DNA from: SXTU01 sp964496695
GTDB taxonomy: Bacteria > Verrucomicrobiota > Verrucomicrobiia > Limisphaerales > SXTU01
Reading direction: 5' to 3'
Length of the DNA: 64,000 nucleotides
Assembly: GCA_964496695.1 (NCBI GenBank)
Contig: CAZCBE010000019.1
Location: 11,315 to 75,314, forward strand
In this document: positions 39,936 to 50,250 of the stretch, piece by piece
How positions within the stretch are numbered: position 1 is the first letter of the stretch
How the letters are laid out: each line of letters starts with the position of its first letter
Translations under genes and position numbers: made by a program
The notes under the pieces: generated by a model
Database searches by the model: none
Told to the model about the DNA's origin: nothing
Seen by the model: the letters and a program-made list of their open reading frames with translations, nothing else

Positions 39936-42900
39936 ATGAAAAACCTGATTCGCCTCTTTCCTGGCGTGATCGCCCTCCTGGCCGGCGTGGCCGTGGTCCG
40001 GGGACAGACGACGTTGCAGGACGTCCCGTCCGCGCTGCTCCACGTCACCACCAATGACTTCCAGCGCGGCGCGAACTGGCAGTCCCAGCGCGGCGTGCCG
40101 CTCTCCAGCACCGTGGGCACGCCCGCCGCGTCGGACGGCCGCCTGCCCGCGGGCCAGCCGACGCCCACGGCCGGCCAGTTCCAGGGCGTGGTGAGCTACG
40201 GCGCGGTGACCCTCGCGGCGAACCCGGCGATCCTGAGCACCGTCAGCAACTTCGCGGCGAACGCCGAGGCGATCAACTATCCCCGGTCCAAGGATGCCGC
40301 GAGCGGGATGGTGCGGCTCGTGCTGCGCGCGCAGGTCGGTGCATCGTGGATCAGCCAGGAGTCCTCGCTGCTCTTCGGCTCGGTCATTCCCGTGCCGGAC
40401 ACGGACATCAACGGCTCGCCTTTCACGGGCGGCGTGCAGGCGACCAACTACTGGGCCGCCGAGCCGTTCACCACGAACGGCCACGCGGGTGCAGGCTACT
40501 ACTACAGCCCGCACGCGAAGCAGGTCTTTGCGATCCAGGCCGGTGACGTGCGCCTCACCTGGCGGCGGAGCACCCCGCTGCCCAACGCGGTGGACGACCC
40601 GCCGGCGGATTACGCGGGCAATGAAAACGTGAGGTATGCGCTGATCGCCGGGCAGTATTACCAGTTGCTCCCCTCGCAGCTCGTGACCTCGGAGGGCGCC
40701 TTCAAGCTCACCCGCAAGATGTATTGGACCGAAGGCATCTTTGCCGCGACCGGCCAGCGCATCTCCGTGCCGTCGTCGGTGGTGAAGGATGTGAAGGTCG
40801 GCTACAACTCGGTGTTCCCGCAATACGTCGCGAGCAACGAGGTGTTCGTGGCCAGCGGCAGTTCCAGCCCGTTCGGCACCAACTCCGTGCTGCTGGACAC
40901 CCGGACGCTCTGGTTGGACAACGGTTTCATCACGGCCTACAACAAGGAAGGCCGCGTCTTTGTGGAACTGCTCGGCAACACGGTGGCGACCGGCGTGCGC
41001 GAGCACCTCGGCTATGAGCTGCTGGATGTCACCCGTGAGCCCGTGGTCGAGGACGTCACCACCGAACTGGGCGAGCGGCTCACGGCCTACCCCAACAACA
41101 GTCCTTCGGACGCCGGCCTGCGCCCGGCGCCCCTCGTCAATCTGTTCGGCCCGAACTACGTCTATCAGCGCTATGTCGGGACGGATGGCGCGCTGGAGCT
41201 GTATGCCACGCGCGTCACCCCGGAGCTGAACTCCTCGAAGGCCCATTGGCTCCAGCAGGGCATCGCCGGCATCTGGTGGCCGAGCCGTTTCGTGCGCTAT
41301 CGTCAGGTCTGGCCTGCGGATGCCGCCCGTTACAGCCACTACATCCGCCCGACCTTGAGCGACGAGCCTTCCGCGCAGGCCACCGCCATCCAGGTGCCGG
41401 TGGAGAACACGCCCACCATCGAATACGAGGACCCCACGGACATGATCCGGTCCAAGCTCACGCCCGACCTGAAGTTCTACACCTACCTCGACTCGAACTA
41501 TCCCGCCCTGCGCACGCTCATCCGCTACTCCTCGGGTGACAAGGTGGCGTTTGAGCGCGTCTTCTCCTGGCTGGACCGGAATCTGCGCACGACGAACTTC
41601 GCCGGCTCCGTAGCCACTGAATTGTCCGCGTGGGATCAGGGCAGCGGTGCCTTCAATTTTGCCGACCCGCTCAAGGGACCCCGCGTGGTGGACACTTACG
41701 CCTGGGTCGGTCAGCGCCTGACGCCGCCCGCGGGTGAGCCTGTGACGCTGAAGATCGCCCCGGACGGCGAGCCGGCGGCGAACGCGGCCTCCGTGTATCT
41801 CGCGGGCTTCATCCGCACCAACCAGGGCACCGGCTTCAGCGTGACCGCCTACAGGAACCCGTTCGAGCTGGGCTTCTCCGAGGCTTCGGCGGGCTCGATC
41901 ATCCCCATCACCGCCAGCAACAACAACGCGACGCTCGAAGTCTGGTGGTATCGCGGGAACGTGACCGACGAGGTGAACGGCTTCAACAAGACCTACTGGC
42001 CGTCCACGCTGGCCCGCTACAACGTCCTCTGGCCCACGAGTTCGCCCAATGCGCGGGAGATCATTCTGGCCAGCAACGCCGGCAGCGAGGCGCTCACCAG
42101 CCTGGAGGCCAAGGGTGCGCTCTACTTCCAGAACGATCCCACCCAGTTCGGCTACAATCCGAACGAGGAGCACGCCTTGCTCCAAGGCGGGCAGGCCTGG
42201 GCCTTGCGCGACGACCTAAACCTCACCAACACCGTCGGCTATTCTTCGCATCCCTACGTGCTGCTGGAATACACGGATGCGGATGGCCGGCCCAGCATGA
42301 CCCCGTTCCAAGTGCTCCGGGAAAAGGGGAACGTGATCTTTGACTACACCCGTTCGGCCGGCACGAGCCTCCAAGCCCCCATGCCGCTGCCGCTGCTGGA
42401 ACGCCCGCTGGGCACCAAGGTCATTGGGACTCCGCCGCGCAGCCTGAACGTGGAGATTCAGCAGGAGGTCGTGGCCAGCGCGACCGTGACCGAGGCGTCC
42501 GGCTTCTCGCACGTCACTCTGACCACGGGCCGCCGGCACTTCTTCCAGCCCTACGAACGCCTCTCCTTGCAAAACGTCCCGGCGCAGGGCGCGCCCACCA
42601 GCCGTTGGCTTTACACCACCAATGCCAGCGGCGGGGCCTTGCAGGCGAGCGGCTTCGTGTCCAGCACGATGCCCACCGAACTGGGCATCTGGACTGCGGG
42701 CGCGCAGCCGGGCGACTTGACCAAGTATCGTTTCCGCGTCACGTCCCTGGCCGGCCTAACGCAGGGGCAGCAGATCGTCGTGCTCCGCAGTTCGTTGCAT
42801 ACCAACTGGCTGGCGACCATCGCCGGCACGGGCGTCGTCACCGGTGATTCGTATGTGGAAATCCAGTTCGTCGGGAACACGCCGACGGACGCCCAGAGCG

Positions 42901-45900
42901 GGACGATCCTGCTGCAGCCCGATCCCGGTCTCACCGCGAACTCCTTCACCGGCTGGCGGCTGGCCTACGAGCCGCTGTCGGAAGTCATCAGCGACCCCGT
43001 GGCGCGCGCGCGCTTCGCCAGCTTCACCTATCAGGATCGCAAGGGCGATGTGTGGTTCTATCGCGGCCCGCACTCGGCGGAGGCCGGCGGGAAGATGGTG
43101 ATGCAGTTCTACTACAAGACTCTCGAAGGCTTTTACTTCCCGTCCCTTGCGTTTGATGCGCAGCCCTCCGTTGGCATCATCACGCCCTACCTGCGGTCGC
43201 GGAATCCGGACGGCAGCTTTCTTGGTGATCCCGTGCTGGGCGACGCCAACGGGGACAACAACGGGGACGGCAATTCGCTCGGCATCGCCTACCGGCCCGT
43301 CTGGCCGGACAGCGTGCCAGTGTTGATGATGGCGGAGTCCCTCACGATGCCCAAGCGCGGCCTGCCCTCGGTGCGCGGCCAGACCAGCATCAACCTGCTC
43401 TACCAGCAGCCGCAGTTCACCGGCGGCCTGGGCGCGCAGGCGGCCGTCCTGCACGACCCGACCCGCGAGAAGCAGTTCAAGCTCGCGGCCAAGACCAGCG
43501 TGGGCTCGCTCAACAAGGTGCCGGACTCCGTCCGCACCAGTTCGTATCAGGGCCTGCTCTACTTCCCGAACCTGCCGCCGCATCTCGTCGAGCGCTTCTT
43601 CTACGACCCGAACCGCGGCGTCAACGGGGCCATCGTGCTGCGCGGCCAGTTCAAGCAGGAGATCGTGGGGGACAGCTACCTGCTCCTGAACGTGCTTGGT
43701 CCCCAGGACTCGCAGGCGCTGCGTGACTTGTGCATCGGCAGCGACCCGCTCAAGTCGCAATGGGACAGTGCCGTCGCCAACGGCCTGACCACCACGATGG
43801 AGAAGTTCGTGGAAGACCCGGGCCGGCCCGGCACCTTCAAGGCCGGTGCGTCCGAGGTCGTCGGCCCGGGCACCCTGGCCCAGGCGAAGGATCAGGACGT
43901 GGCGGTGGATTCCTATGCTCTGACCGCCACCGGGCCGGGCACGGGCTACGTCACGATGGTGATGGGGGATGGCTCGGCCTTCACCCCTGCCGGCGAGCCG
44001 GTGAGCATCCAGATCATCAAGGTTGTGGACACGCTTTATCCCGGCCAGTTGAAGATCGTGAAGCCGTCGAACCCGCTGAGCGAGATGCTCACCCTCCAGC
44101 AGGTGGTGGACCTCGGCGGCAAGGTGGATGACTTCGAGTTCGAGTGGCTCATTGCCGCGCCGGTGCAGGGCGTGCCGCCCACAGTGTATCAGAACACGCG
44201 CCGCCTCCTGCTCGGGGACGGCACCTGGAAGCACCTGCGCTTCCCGCTGACCACCGACCAGCCGGCCACGGTGCAGTTCACCGATCCAACGCGGGTGATC
44301 GCCGAGGTGACCACCGCCGTCACCCCCATCAGCCTGATCCCGTTTGCCACGGTGGGAACGAACGACGGCAAGCTGAGCTTCGTCCTGCCGCCCGGCCAGC
44401 CGCAGACCATCAAGCCGGGCACCCCGCTGGTGGTCCGCGACCCGCAGGGCAACGAGTTCACCGCCACGTTGACCAGCATCGCAGGCACCACCTATCAGGC
44501 GCAGCCGGCCACCAACCTCTTTGTCACGCTCGATGCCGACCAGGAGAACGTGCCGGAATCGCTGGCGGTCCTGCAGCTCTATGAGCGCGCGGTGGCCACG
44601 CAGCCGCAGAGCGTCGTCTTCCGCGAGTTCACGCTGAACGACGCCACCGATTACTCGCAGTATTTCCTGAGCCTGGACCTGGACCCCACGCTCGGGGCGA
44701 AGGTGTATCTCGACGGGCAGTTGGTCGCGATTGCGAACCTCGGCTCGATTGACACGGAACCGTCTGTGGCTCCGGGCAGCTTCACGCCGCTCGCCCGTGC
44801 CTACCTGCTCGGACCCGACCAGTTCTCCGGCGGCACGCGGACCAACGGGCAGACCATCCACCGCGTTGCCGTGGAGTTCTTCTCCGGTGCGCTGCCGGGG
44901 GCGTTGCTCGACTTCAATCTCCGCCTCGAGGCCTATGAGTCCGTGGATCAGACGGCCCAGCCCGGCACCCAGTGGCTCGCGCTGGACCCGTCCAAGTTCC
45001 GCGACAAGGTCCGGGCCATCCTCGGCACCGGGGCGGATGTGCGGGCGCTCTCCGACAACTACGTGCTCGCCCGCTACCGTGCCACGAACGTGACGCACGC
45101 CTCGTATTCCCGGGGCTGGTCGCGCTGGACCGAGCCGCAGCTCGCGGAAGGCTGGATCAAGCGCGTGCTCGCCGGCATCAACCCGTTCAACCAGCGGGTG
45201 ACCGACCTCTTCAACAACAGCGTGAACACGGACGTCAGCATCCTCACCCAGGCCGGCAAGCGCTGGGAGGGCGACGTGGCGCTCAACTTGGAGAGCATCA
45301 ACAACTACGGGCTGATCGAAATCTACGAGACGGTCCTGCGCCGCGGCCGCTCCATCAGCATTGATTCCGGCATCAACTACGGCCCCGCCAACGACGCGCT
45401 GCTCCTTGCGGCGACCTACTTGAACGACCTCTACATGATGCTCGGCAACGAGGCCTGGGCGGACTCCGCGAATCCGACCATCGGCATCGGCACGAAGGAC
45501 CCGGCCAATGGCGACATTGCCACGGCGCTCTTCGCCTTCCGCGGCCAGGTGGCGACGCTGCTGGAGGAGGAACTCGCGCTGCTGCGCGGGCGCGACGACT
45601 TCCTGCAGCCCGGCGTGCAGGCGCAGCCGGTTTACAACCGCATGTTCTGGAACTACACCCGGGGCATTGATGCCGGCGAGGTGGTTTACGCGCTCAACTA
45701 CAACATCAAGCCGCTCGCGGGCAGCGCGTCCATTGACGCGGCGGGCGCGGCCCACATGTATCCGCAGGGCCACGGCGATGCCTACGGCCACTATCTCACG
45801 GCGATCAAGGAGTTCACCGCGCTCTTCATCTCGCCGAACTTCGACTGGGTGCCGCATTCCGAGGCCGTCACCGTGCTCGGCCAGCCGGTGCAGGTGAACT

Positions 45901-48758
45901 ATCAGAACGAACGCAAGTTCGCCGCCGCCGCCTCGGCACTCTCCCGCGCGGGCGCTCAGGTGCTGGATCTGACCTGGCGGCGCGACTACGTCCCGGGCGG
46001 GGATTCAGGCTGGGAGTCGCTCTCCGTCACGGCGACGAACACGACCCGGCAGGTGCCCACCACCCGGCATTGGGGCGTGGACCAGTGGGCCTCGCGCACG
46101 ATGCAGGCGACTTACTTCAACTGGGCGATTGGCAACGCAATCCTCCCGGCAGTGGACCCCGACCCGACGCACGAGGGCATCCAGAAGGTGGACCGCACCA
46201 CGGTGCCGGAGCTGCTCGAACTGCCGGAGACGGCGCAGGGCATCCAGCTCTCGCTCGACAACGCCGAAGCGCACGCCACCCCGCTGGGCCTCTCGGCCGG
46301 CAGCCTCGCGTTCGACATCAATCCCAACCAGGTGGTCGGCGCGAATTCCCAGACCCACTTCGAGCAGATCTACGACCGCGCGCGCAAGGCGCTGAACAAC
46401 GCCGTGATCTCCTTCGATGACGCGAAGGATGTGACGCGACAGTTGCGGTCCGAGCAGGACAGCCTCGCCGAGTATCAGGCGGCGGTCACGCGGCAGGAGC
46501 AGGCCTACACGAACCAGCTCATCGAACTTTATGGCACGCCCTACACCGATGACATCGGACCCGGCGAGGCCTACGACACCGGCTACACCGGCCCGGATCT
46601 CTTCCACTTTGCCTACGTGGACCGGCCCGAGCTGAGCTTCAAAGGCACCTACGAGCCGACCAAGTCCAAGAGCTACACCATTGATTACTCCCAGCACGAG
46701 CGCCCGATTGTCGAGGACCTGATCGCGAACGTGGTGGCGTTTGCTGCGAAGTATTTCCTCAAGGTGGACGCGCAGTTCGCGGTCCTGAAATCGCAGGTCC
46801 GCACGGTCAAGTTCACATTGGACGCCGACGGCTTCTTCCAGAAGCCCGCCGACTGGACCGGCAAGCGCCAGTCGCCCGGCCAGTTGCAGGACGCCATCGC
46901 GAAAGTCACGCTGGCGCGCAACAACCTCGCGGCGGCCCTGGAGGCCAATGACCGGGCGGCCATGAAGTTTGATCTGACCTGGGGGCAGTTGTCCGACCGC
47001 GCCAAGGAGCAGTTCTATGTGGCCAAGATTGACAAGGGTGTCTCCATCAAGGAGCTGAAGAAGGCCTACACGGACGCGGCCAAGGCGCTCAAGGACGCGA
47101 CCACCAAGACCGCCCAGAAGACCACGGAGAAGCTCACCGATGCCGCCGCCACCGCGCCGCCGACGTCGTTGATCGCCGGCGTGGCCGCCGGTGGTGACGC
47201 CACCTCGGGCATCCGCAGCGCCACCAAGGCCGGAGCCGCCACCGGCGAGGTCATCAAGGACGCCGAGGTGATCGCCTCGGACAGCACCCAGCGCCTGAAG
47301 AACCTGCTGGATGTCGCGAATTCCAACCTCGTCTATCACGCCACGCTCGTGCCCCTGCGGCTCAAGATTCAGAACGCGCCGCTGCTCAACGACGCGAAGC
47401 TCGCGCTGCGGGACATGGACGCCACCATCTTCGAGATCAACAAGCGGGTCGTCGAGCTGGACGAGGCCGTCAACATCTACCGTTCGCTCGTCGCCAAGGG
47501 CCAGCGCATCCTGACCGAGCGCGAAATCTTCCGCCAGCGCACCGCGACGGTGGTGCAGGGCTACCGCACGCGCGATGCCGGCTTCCGCATCTTCCGGGAT
47601 GAGAAGCTGGAGCGTTACAAGACGCTCTTCGAGCTGGCCGCGAAATACACCTATCTCACGGCGAACGCCTACGACTACGAGACCGGCCTGCTCAACACGG
47701 AAAAGGGCAAGCGCTTCGTCAACCGCATCATCAACTCCCGCGCGCTGGGCATTGTGAAGAACGGCGAGCCCCAATACGCCGGCAGCAACACCGGTGACCC
47801 CGGCCTCTCCAGCGTGCTGGCGGAGATGAAGGCGGACTGGGAAGTGCTCCGGGGCCGCCTCGGCTTCAACAACCCGACCGCCTACGGCACCACCGTCTCG
47901 CTGCGCACCGAGAATCTCCGCATCGTGACCGGCGCGGAAGGCGACACGACTTGGAAGGATTCACTGAACCAGTCCCGCAAGGCCAACCTGCTGGACGACG
48001 CGGATGTGAAACGCTACTGCATGCAGATTGATCCGGGCAACGGCCTCCCCGTGCCGGGCCTGGTGGTCGAGTTCAGCACCACGGTCACCGACAGCCTCAA
48101 CCTGTTTGGGCGCGAGCTGGCCGGGGGCGACCACTATTACGACTCCAGCTACTTCGCCACGAAGATCTTCTCCGTGGGCGTGGCGTTGGAAGGCTATGTG
48201 GGCATGGACAGCCCGGCGGCGAACGGTTCCTTGGTCAGCTCCTCGGGCAGCACCTCGCCCGCCGATCCCACGACCAGTTTCCTCGATCCCCAGGCCCTGG
48301 CCGCGACGCCGGGCATCTACCTCATCCCGGTCGGCGCGGATGCGATGCGCAGCCCGCCGCTGGGCGATGTCAGCTCCATCCGCTCGTGGTCGGTGAACGA
48401 CATCACCATCCCGCTGCCCTTCAACATCGGCGGCTCCGAGTTCTCCACCAAGCCGCTCTACACGTCGAGCGACTCGCTCACGGAGCCGCTCTTCGGCCTG
48501 CGGAAGCACGCGACCTTCCGGCCCGTGGCCACGACGGCCGCCTTCACCAGCAACATCTACGGCGGCGGCGGGCAGTTGCAGCAGTCGCAGTTCACCAACA
48601 CCCGCTTGATCGGCCGCTCGGTCTGGAACACCAAGTGGAAGCTGGTGATCCCCGGCTACAAGCTCCTCCACGACCCGAACGACGGCCTCGACCGTTTCGT
48701 GAACACGGTCAAGGACATCAAGCTCCACTACGTGACTTACTCCTACTCGGGCAACTGA
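39936..48758 (+). CDS. Giant exported protein (2,940 residues), function unknown
   Basis: Starts with a signal peptide, KNLIRLFPGVIALLAGVAVV, at the ATG at 39936. The first about 2,000 residues are beta-rich with many Tyr/Trp segments and no domain I can name. Around residue 2,150-2,560 it becomes helical, with RARKALNNAVISFDDAKDVT, QAAVTRQEQAYTNQLIELYG and long Lys/Ala/Thr stretches, then returns to a beta-rich C-terminal part ending KWKLVIPGYKL...KDIKLHYVTYSYSGN. That last pattern (W-x-L-x-I-P, then D-I-x-L-H-x-x-Y) reminds me of the C-terminus of TcA subunits of Tc toxins; this is a weak resemblance. No transmembrane region beyond the signal. Central component of the surface cluster; may be a secreted effector or scaffold. 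Confidence 0.8.
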   Translation: MKNLIRLFPGVIALLAGVAVVRGQTTLQDVPSALLHVTTNDFQRGANWQSQRGVPLSSTVGTPAASDGRLPAGQPTPTAGQFQGVVSYGAVTLAANPAILSTVSNFAANAEAINYPRSKDAASGMVRLVLRAQVGASWISQESSLLFGSVIPVPDTDINGSPFTGGVQATNYWAAEPFTTNGHAGAGYYYSPHAKQVFAIQAGDVRLTWRRSTPLPNAVDDPPADYAGNENVRYALIAGQYYQLLPSQLVTSEGAFKLTRKMYWTEGIFAATGQRISVPSSVVKDVKVGYNSVFPQYVASNEVFVASGSSSPFGTNSVLLDTRTLWLDNGFITAYNKEGRVFVELLGNTVATGVREHLGYELLDVTREPVVEDVTTELGERLTAYPNNSPSDAGLRPAPLVNLFGPNYVYQRYVGTDGALELYATRVTPELNSSKAHWLQQGIAGIWWPSRFVRYRQVWPADAARYSHYIRPTLSDEPSAQATAIQVPVENTPTIEYEDPTDMIRSKLTPDLKFYTYLDSNYPALRTLIRYSSGDKVAFERVFSWLDRNLRTTNFAGSVATELSAWDQGSGAFNFADPLKGPRVVDTYAWVGQRLTPPAGEPVTLKIAPDGEPAANAASVYLAGFIRTNQGTGFSVTAYRNPFELGFSEASAGSIIPITASNNNATLEVWWYRGNVTDEVNGFNKTYWPSTLARYNVLWPTSSPNAREIILASNAGSEALTSLEAKGALYFQNDPTQFGYNPNEEHALLQGGQAWALRDDLNLTNTVGYSSHPYVLLEYTDADGRPSMTPFQVLREKGNVIFDYTRSAGTSLQAPMPLPLLERPLGTKVIGTPPRSLNVEIQQEVVASATVTEASGFSHVTLTTGRRHFFQPYERLSLQNVPAQGAPTSRWLYTTNASGGALQASGFVSSTMPTELGIWTAGAQPGDLTKYRFRVTSLAGLTQGQQIVVLRSSLHTNWLATIAGTGVVTGDSYVEIQFVGNTPTDAQSGTILLQPDPGLTANSFTGWRLAYEPLSEVISDPVARARFASFTYQDRKGDVWFYRGPHSAEAGGKMVMQFYYKTLEGFYFPSLAFDAQPSVGIITPYLRSRNPDGSFLGDPVLGDANGDNNGDGNSLGIAYRPVWPDSVPVLMMAESLTMPKRGLPSVRGQTSINLLYQQPQFTGGLGAQAAVLHDPTREKQFKLAAKTSVGSLNKVPDSVRTSSYQGLLYFPNLPPHLVERFFYDPNRGVNGAIVLRGQFKQEIVGDSYLLLNVLGPQDSQALRDLCIGSDPLKSQWDSAVANGLTTTMEKFVEDPGRPGTFKAGASEVVGPGTLAQAKDQDVAVDSYALTATGPGTGYVTMVMGDGSAFTPAGEPVSIQIIKVVDTLYPGQLKIVKPSNPLSEMLTLQQVVDLGGKVDDFEFEWLIAAPVQGVPPTVYQNTRRLLLGDGTWKHLRFPLTTDQPATVQFTDPTRVIAEVTTAVTPISLIPFATVGTNDGKLSFVLPPGQPQTIKPGTPLVVRDPQGNEFTATLTSIAGTTYQAQPATNLFVTLDADQENVPESLAVLQLYERAVATQPQSVVFREFTLNDATDYSQYFLSLDLDPTLGAKVYLDGQLVAIANLGSIDTEPSVAPGSFTPLARAYLLGPDQFSGGTRTNGQTIHRVAVEFFSGALPGALLDFNLRLEAYESVDQTAQPGTQWLALDPSKFRDKVRAILGTGADVRALSDNYVLARYRATNVTHASYSRGWSRWTEPQLAEGWIKRVLAGINPFNQRVTDLFNNSVNTDVSILTQAGKRWEGDVALNLESINNYGLIEIYETVLRRGRSISIDSGINYGPANDALLLAATYLNDLYMMLGNEAWADSANPTIGIGTKDPANGDIATALFAFRGQVATLLEEELALLRGRDDFLQPGVQAQPVYNRMFWNYTRGIDAGEVVYALNYNIKPLAGSASIDAAGAAHMYPQGHGDAYGHYLTAIKEFTALFISPNFDWVPHSEAVTVLGQPVQVNYQNERKFAAAASALSRAGAQVLDLTWRRDYVPGGDSGWESLSVTATNTTRQVPTTRHWGVDQWASRTMQATYFNWAIGNAILPAVDPDPTHEGIQKVDRTTVPELLELPETAQGIQLSLDNAEAHATPLGLSAGSLAFDINPNQVVGANSQTHFEQIYDRARKALNNAVISFDDAKDVTRQLRSEQDSLAEYQAAVTRQEQAYTNQLIELYGTPYTDDIGPGEAYDTGYTGPDLFHFAYVDRPELSFKGTYEPTKSKSYTIDYSQHERPIVEDLIANVVAFAAKYFLKVDAQFAVLKSQVRTVKFTLDADGFFQKPADWTGKRQSPGQLQDAIAKVTLARNNLAAALEANDRAAMKFDLTWGQLSDRAKEQFYVAKIDKGVSIKELKKAYTDAAKALKDATTKTAQKTTEKLTDAAATAPPTSLIAGVAAGGDATSGIRSATKAGAATGEVIKDAEVIASDSTQRLKNLLDVANSNLVYHATLVPLRLKIQNAPLLNDAKLALRDMDATIFEINKRVVELDEAVNIYRSLVAKGQRILTEREIFRQRTATVVQGYRTRDAGFRIFRDEKLERYKTLFELAAKYTYLTANAYDYETGLLNTEKGKRFVNRIINSRALGIVKNGEPQYAGSNTGDPGLSSVLAEMKADWEVLRGRLGFNNPTAYGTTVSLRTENLRIVTGAEGDTTWKDSLNQSRKANLLDDADVKRYCMQIDPGNGLPVPGLVVEFSTTVTDSLNLFGRELAGGDHYYDSSYFATKIFSVGVALEGYVGMDSPAANGSLVSSSGSTSPADPTTSFLDPQALAATPGIYLIPVGADAMRSPPLGDVSSIRSWSVNDITIPLPFNIGGSEFSTKPLYTSSDSLTEPLFGLRKHATFRPVATTAAFTSNIYGGGGQLQQSQFTNTRLIGRSVWNTKWKLVIPGYKLLHDPNDGLDRFVNTVKDIKLHYVTYSYSGN

Positions 48759-48781
48759 GGCTGCGAACCATTCTTCCTCCT

Positions 48782-49639
48782 ATGAACCGTTCCTCTTCCC
48801 TCACCTCGGTGCTCCGGTGCGCCGTGGTCGCACTGGTGCTGGCTGCCGCCGGTCTGGCGCAGGCCTTCCCGCCCGCGCTGCCACACACCATCTATGGCAT
48901 GGCGCGTGACGAATACGGCAACCCGCTCCGCACCAACGCCACCATCATCCTGACCACCTCCGCCGGGGTTTCCGTGTCCTGCGTCGTGGACCCCGAGGAT
49001 GAACCGGGCGTGAACTTCCGGCTGACCGTGCCGCTTGATTCCGGGGTCAAGAGCGACATCTACAAGAACGGCGTCCTGCAGCCTGCGGTGCCCTTCCGCA
49101 TCCGCGTCAGCATCAACAACGCCACGTTCCTGCCGCTTGAAATGGCCGGCGACTACTCGCTCCTCGGCCAGCCGGGCAAGAAGACGCGCATTGATCTCAC
49201 GCTGGGCGAGGACACCAATGGCAACGGCCTGCCGGATGCCTGGGAGCGCGCCATCATCGCCGCCCGGGGCTGGAACCTGGGATTGAACGGCCTGGATGCG
49301 AACTCCTCCCCGGGCAAGAACGGGGTGAGCCTCCTGCAGGAATACGTCGCGGGCACCTATGGCTTCGAGGACGGCAACGGCCTGAATCTCGCCATCGCCC
49401 GGGTCGAGTCCGGCACGCCGGTGCTGGAGTTCCTCGCCGTGCGCGGCCGCACCTACACCATCGTCGGCTCCGCCAGCCTGAAGACGTGGGCGCCGATTCC
49501 GTTCCGCGTGCTCCTGCCCGACGGGGGGGGCGAATCCGTGAGCAGCTATCTTTCCACCGAGGTGCGGCTGTTGCAGGTGGCGGTGCCGGCCCCGGCCACC
49601 GGGGCGGCCCCGCTCTTCTACAAACTCCAGATCCAATAA
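48782..49639 (+). CDS. Exported protein with a calcium-binding-like loop and C-terminal beta module
   Basis: 285 residues. Signal peptide to about residue 28 (VVALVLAAAGLAQA). The N-terminal part is beta-rich (TIYGMARDEYGNPLRTNATI), like a carboxypeptidase-regulatory type fold. GEDTNGNGLPDAWE at about residue 140 is a thrombospondin-type-3/dockerin-like calcium loop, common in secreted verrucomicrobial proteins before the last domain. The ending RTYTIVGSASLKTWAPIP...FYKLQIQ is the same kind of C-terminal beta module as in the 3,086-residue adhesin. It begins 23 bp after the giant gene's stop. Likely a cell-surface part of the same system. Confidence 0.72.
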   Translation: MNRSSSLTSVLRCAVVALVLAAAGLAQAFPPALPHTIYGMARDEYGNPLRTNATIILTTSAGVSVSCVVDPEDEPGVNFRLTVPLDSGVKSDIYKNGVLQPAVPFRIRVSINNATFLPLEMAGDYSLLGQPGKKTRIDLTLGEDTNGNGLPDAWERAIIAARGWNLGLNGLDANSSPGKNGVSLLQEYVAGTYGFEDGNGLNLAIARVESGTPVLEFLAVRGRTYTIVGSASLKTWAPIPFRVLLPDGGGESVSSYLSTEVRLLQVAVPAPATGAAPLFYKLQIQ

Positions 49640-49646
49640 GGCTCCG

Positions 49647-50240
49647 ATGCGCCGGATGGTTTGCCATACGTTTGCCGGGTTGCTCTTGGTCGGCGCGGCC
49701 GTCTTCACGGGGTGCTCGCGGACTGAGCCGGCGGCCCCGCCGGAGGTTCCCCGCGCTGCGCTGGTCTTGAAGGAAGGTCGCCTGTATCGCCCGGCGCAGT
49801 CCGCGCCCTTCACCGGGACGGTGGTGGAGCATTACTCGCCTGGCCGGCTGCAATCGCGCTCCGTCATTTCCAACGGCCTGCTGCACGGGTTGTCCGAAGG
49901 CTGGCACACGAACGGTGTCCGGCAGGTCACGGAGAATTTTGTCGGCGGCGTGTCCGAGGGCGTGCGGGTCAAGTGGTATCCCAGCGGGGCAAAACAGTCG
50001 GAGGCCGCCATTGCCGGGGGCAAGCTCAACGGCACCTTCCGGCGCTGGCATGAGAATGGCCGGCTCGCCGAGCAGATTGAATTGCGGGACGACCAGCCGC
50101 ATGGCGAGTCGCTCGCCTATCATCCCGGCGGCAGCCTCAGGACGCGGGTCCGTCTGGAGCGTGGCCAGGTCGTCGCCACGGAAACCTTCAAGGAGGGCGA
50201 GGTGCCCGGGCCCCCCGTGCTGACGGCGGCGGCGAAATGA
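49647..50240 (+). CDS. Lipoprotein with MORN/YwqK-like repeats
   Basis: 197 residues. Lipobox AAVFTGC puts the acylated Cys at about residue 23. The body has repeated units of the form GxxxGxxxxWHxNGxxxxxxxF: LLHGLSEGWHTNGVRQVTEN, VSEGVRVKWYPSGAKQSEAA, LNGTFRRWHENGRLAEQIEL, PHGESLAYHPGGSLRTRVRL. This is the MORN_2-type repeat found in YwqK-family proteins. It would be tethered to a membrane as a small binding or scaffold protein. Start 7 bp after the previous stop and 10 bp before the adhesin start, so part of the same unit. Confidence 0.8.
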   Translation: MRRMVCHTFAGLLLVGAAVFTGCSRTEPAAPPEVPRAALVLKEGRLYRPAQSAPFTGTVVEHYSPGRLQSRSVISNGLLHGLSEGWHTNGVRQVTENFVGGVSEGVRVKWYPSGAKQSEAAIAGGKLNGTFRRWHENGRLAEQIELRDDQPHGESLAYHPGGSLRTRVRLERGQVVATETFKEGEVPGPPVLTAAAK

Positions 50241-50250
50241 GGCCGACGCC

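Noticed and set aside
39576..42185. 869-residue minus-strand open frame
   Set aside because: Crosses the border of two plus-strand genes and the repeat region between them; no domain pattern.
42756..45857. 1,033-residue minus-strand open frame opposite the giant gene
   Set aside because: Composition is that of an antisense shadow (Arg, His, Val, Gly rich) and the plus frame is continuous over 2,940 codons with a signal peptide.
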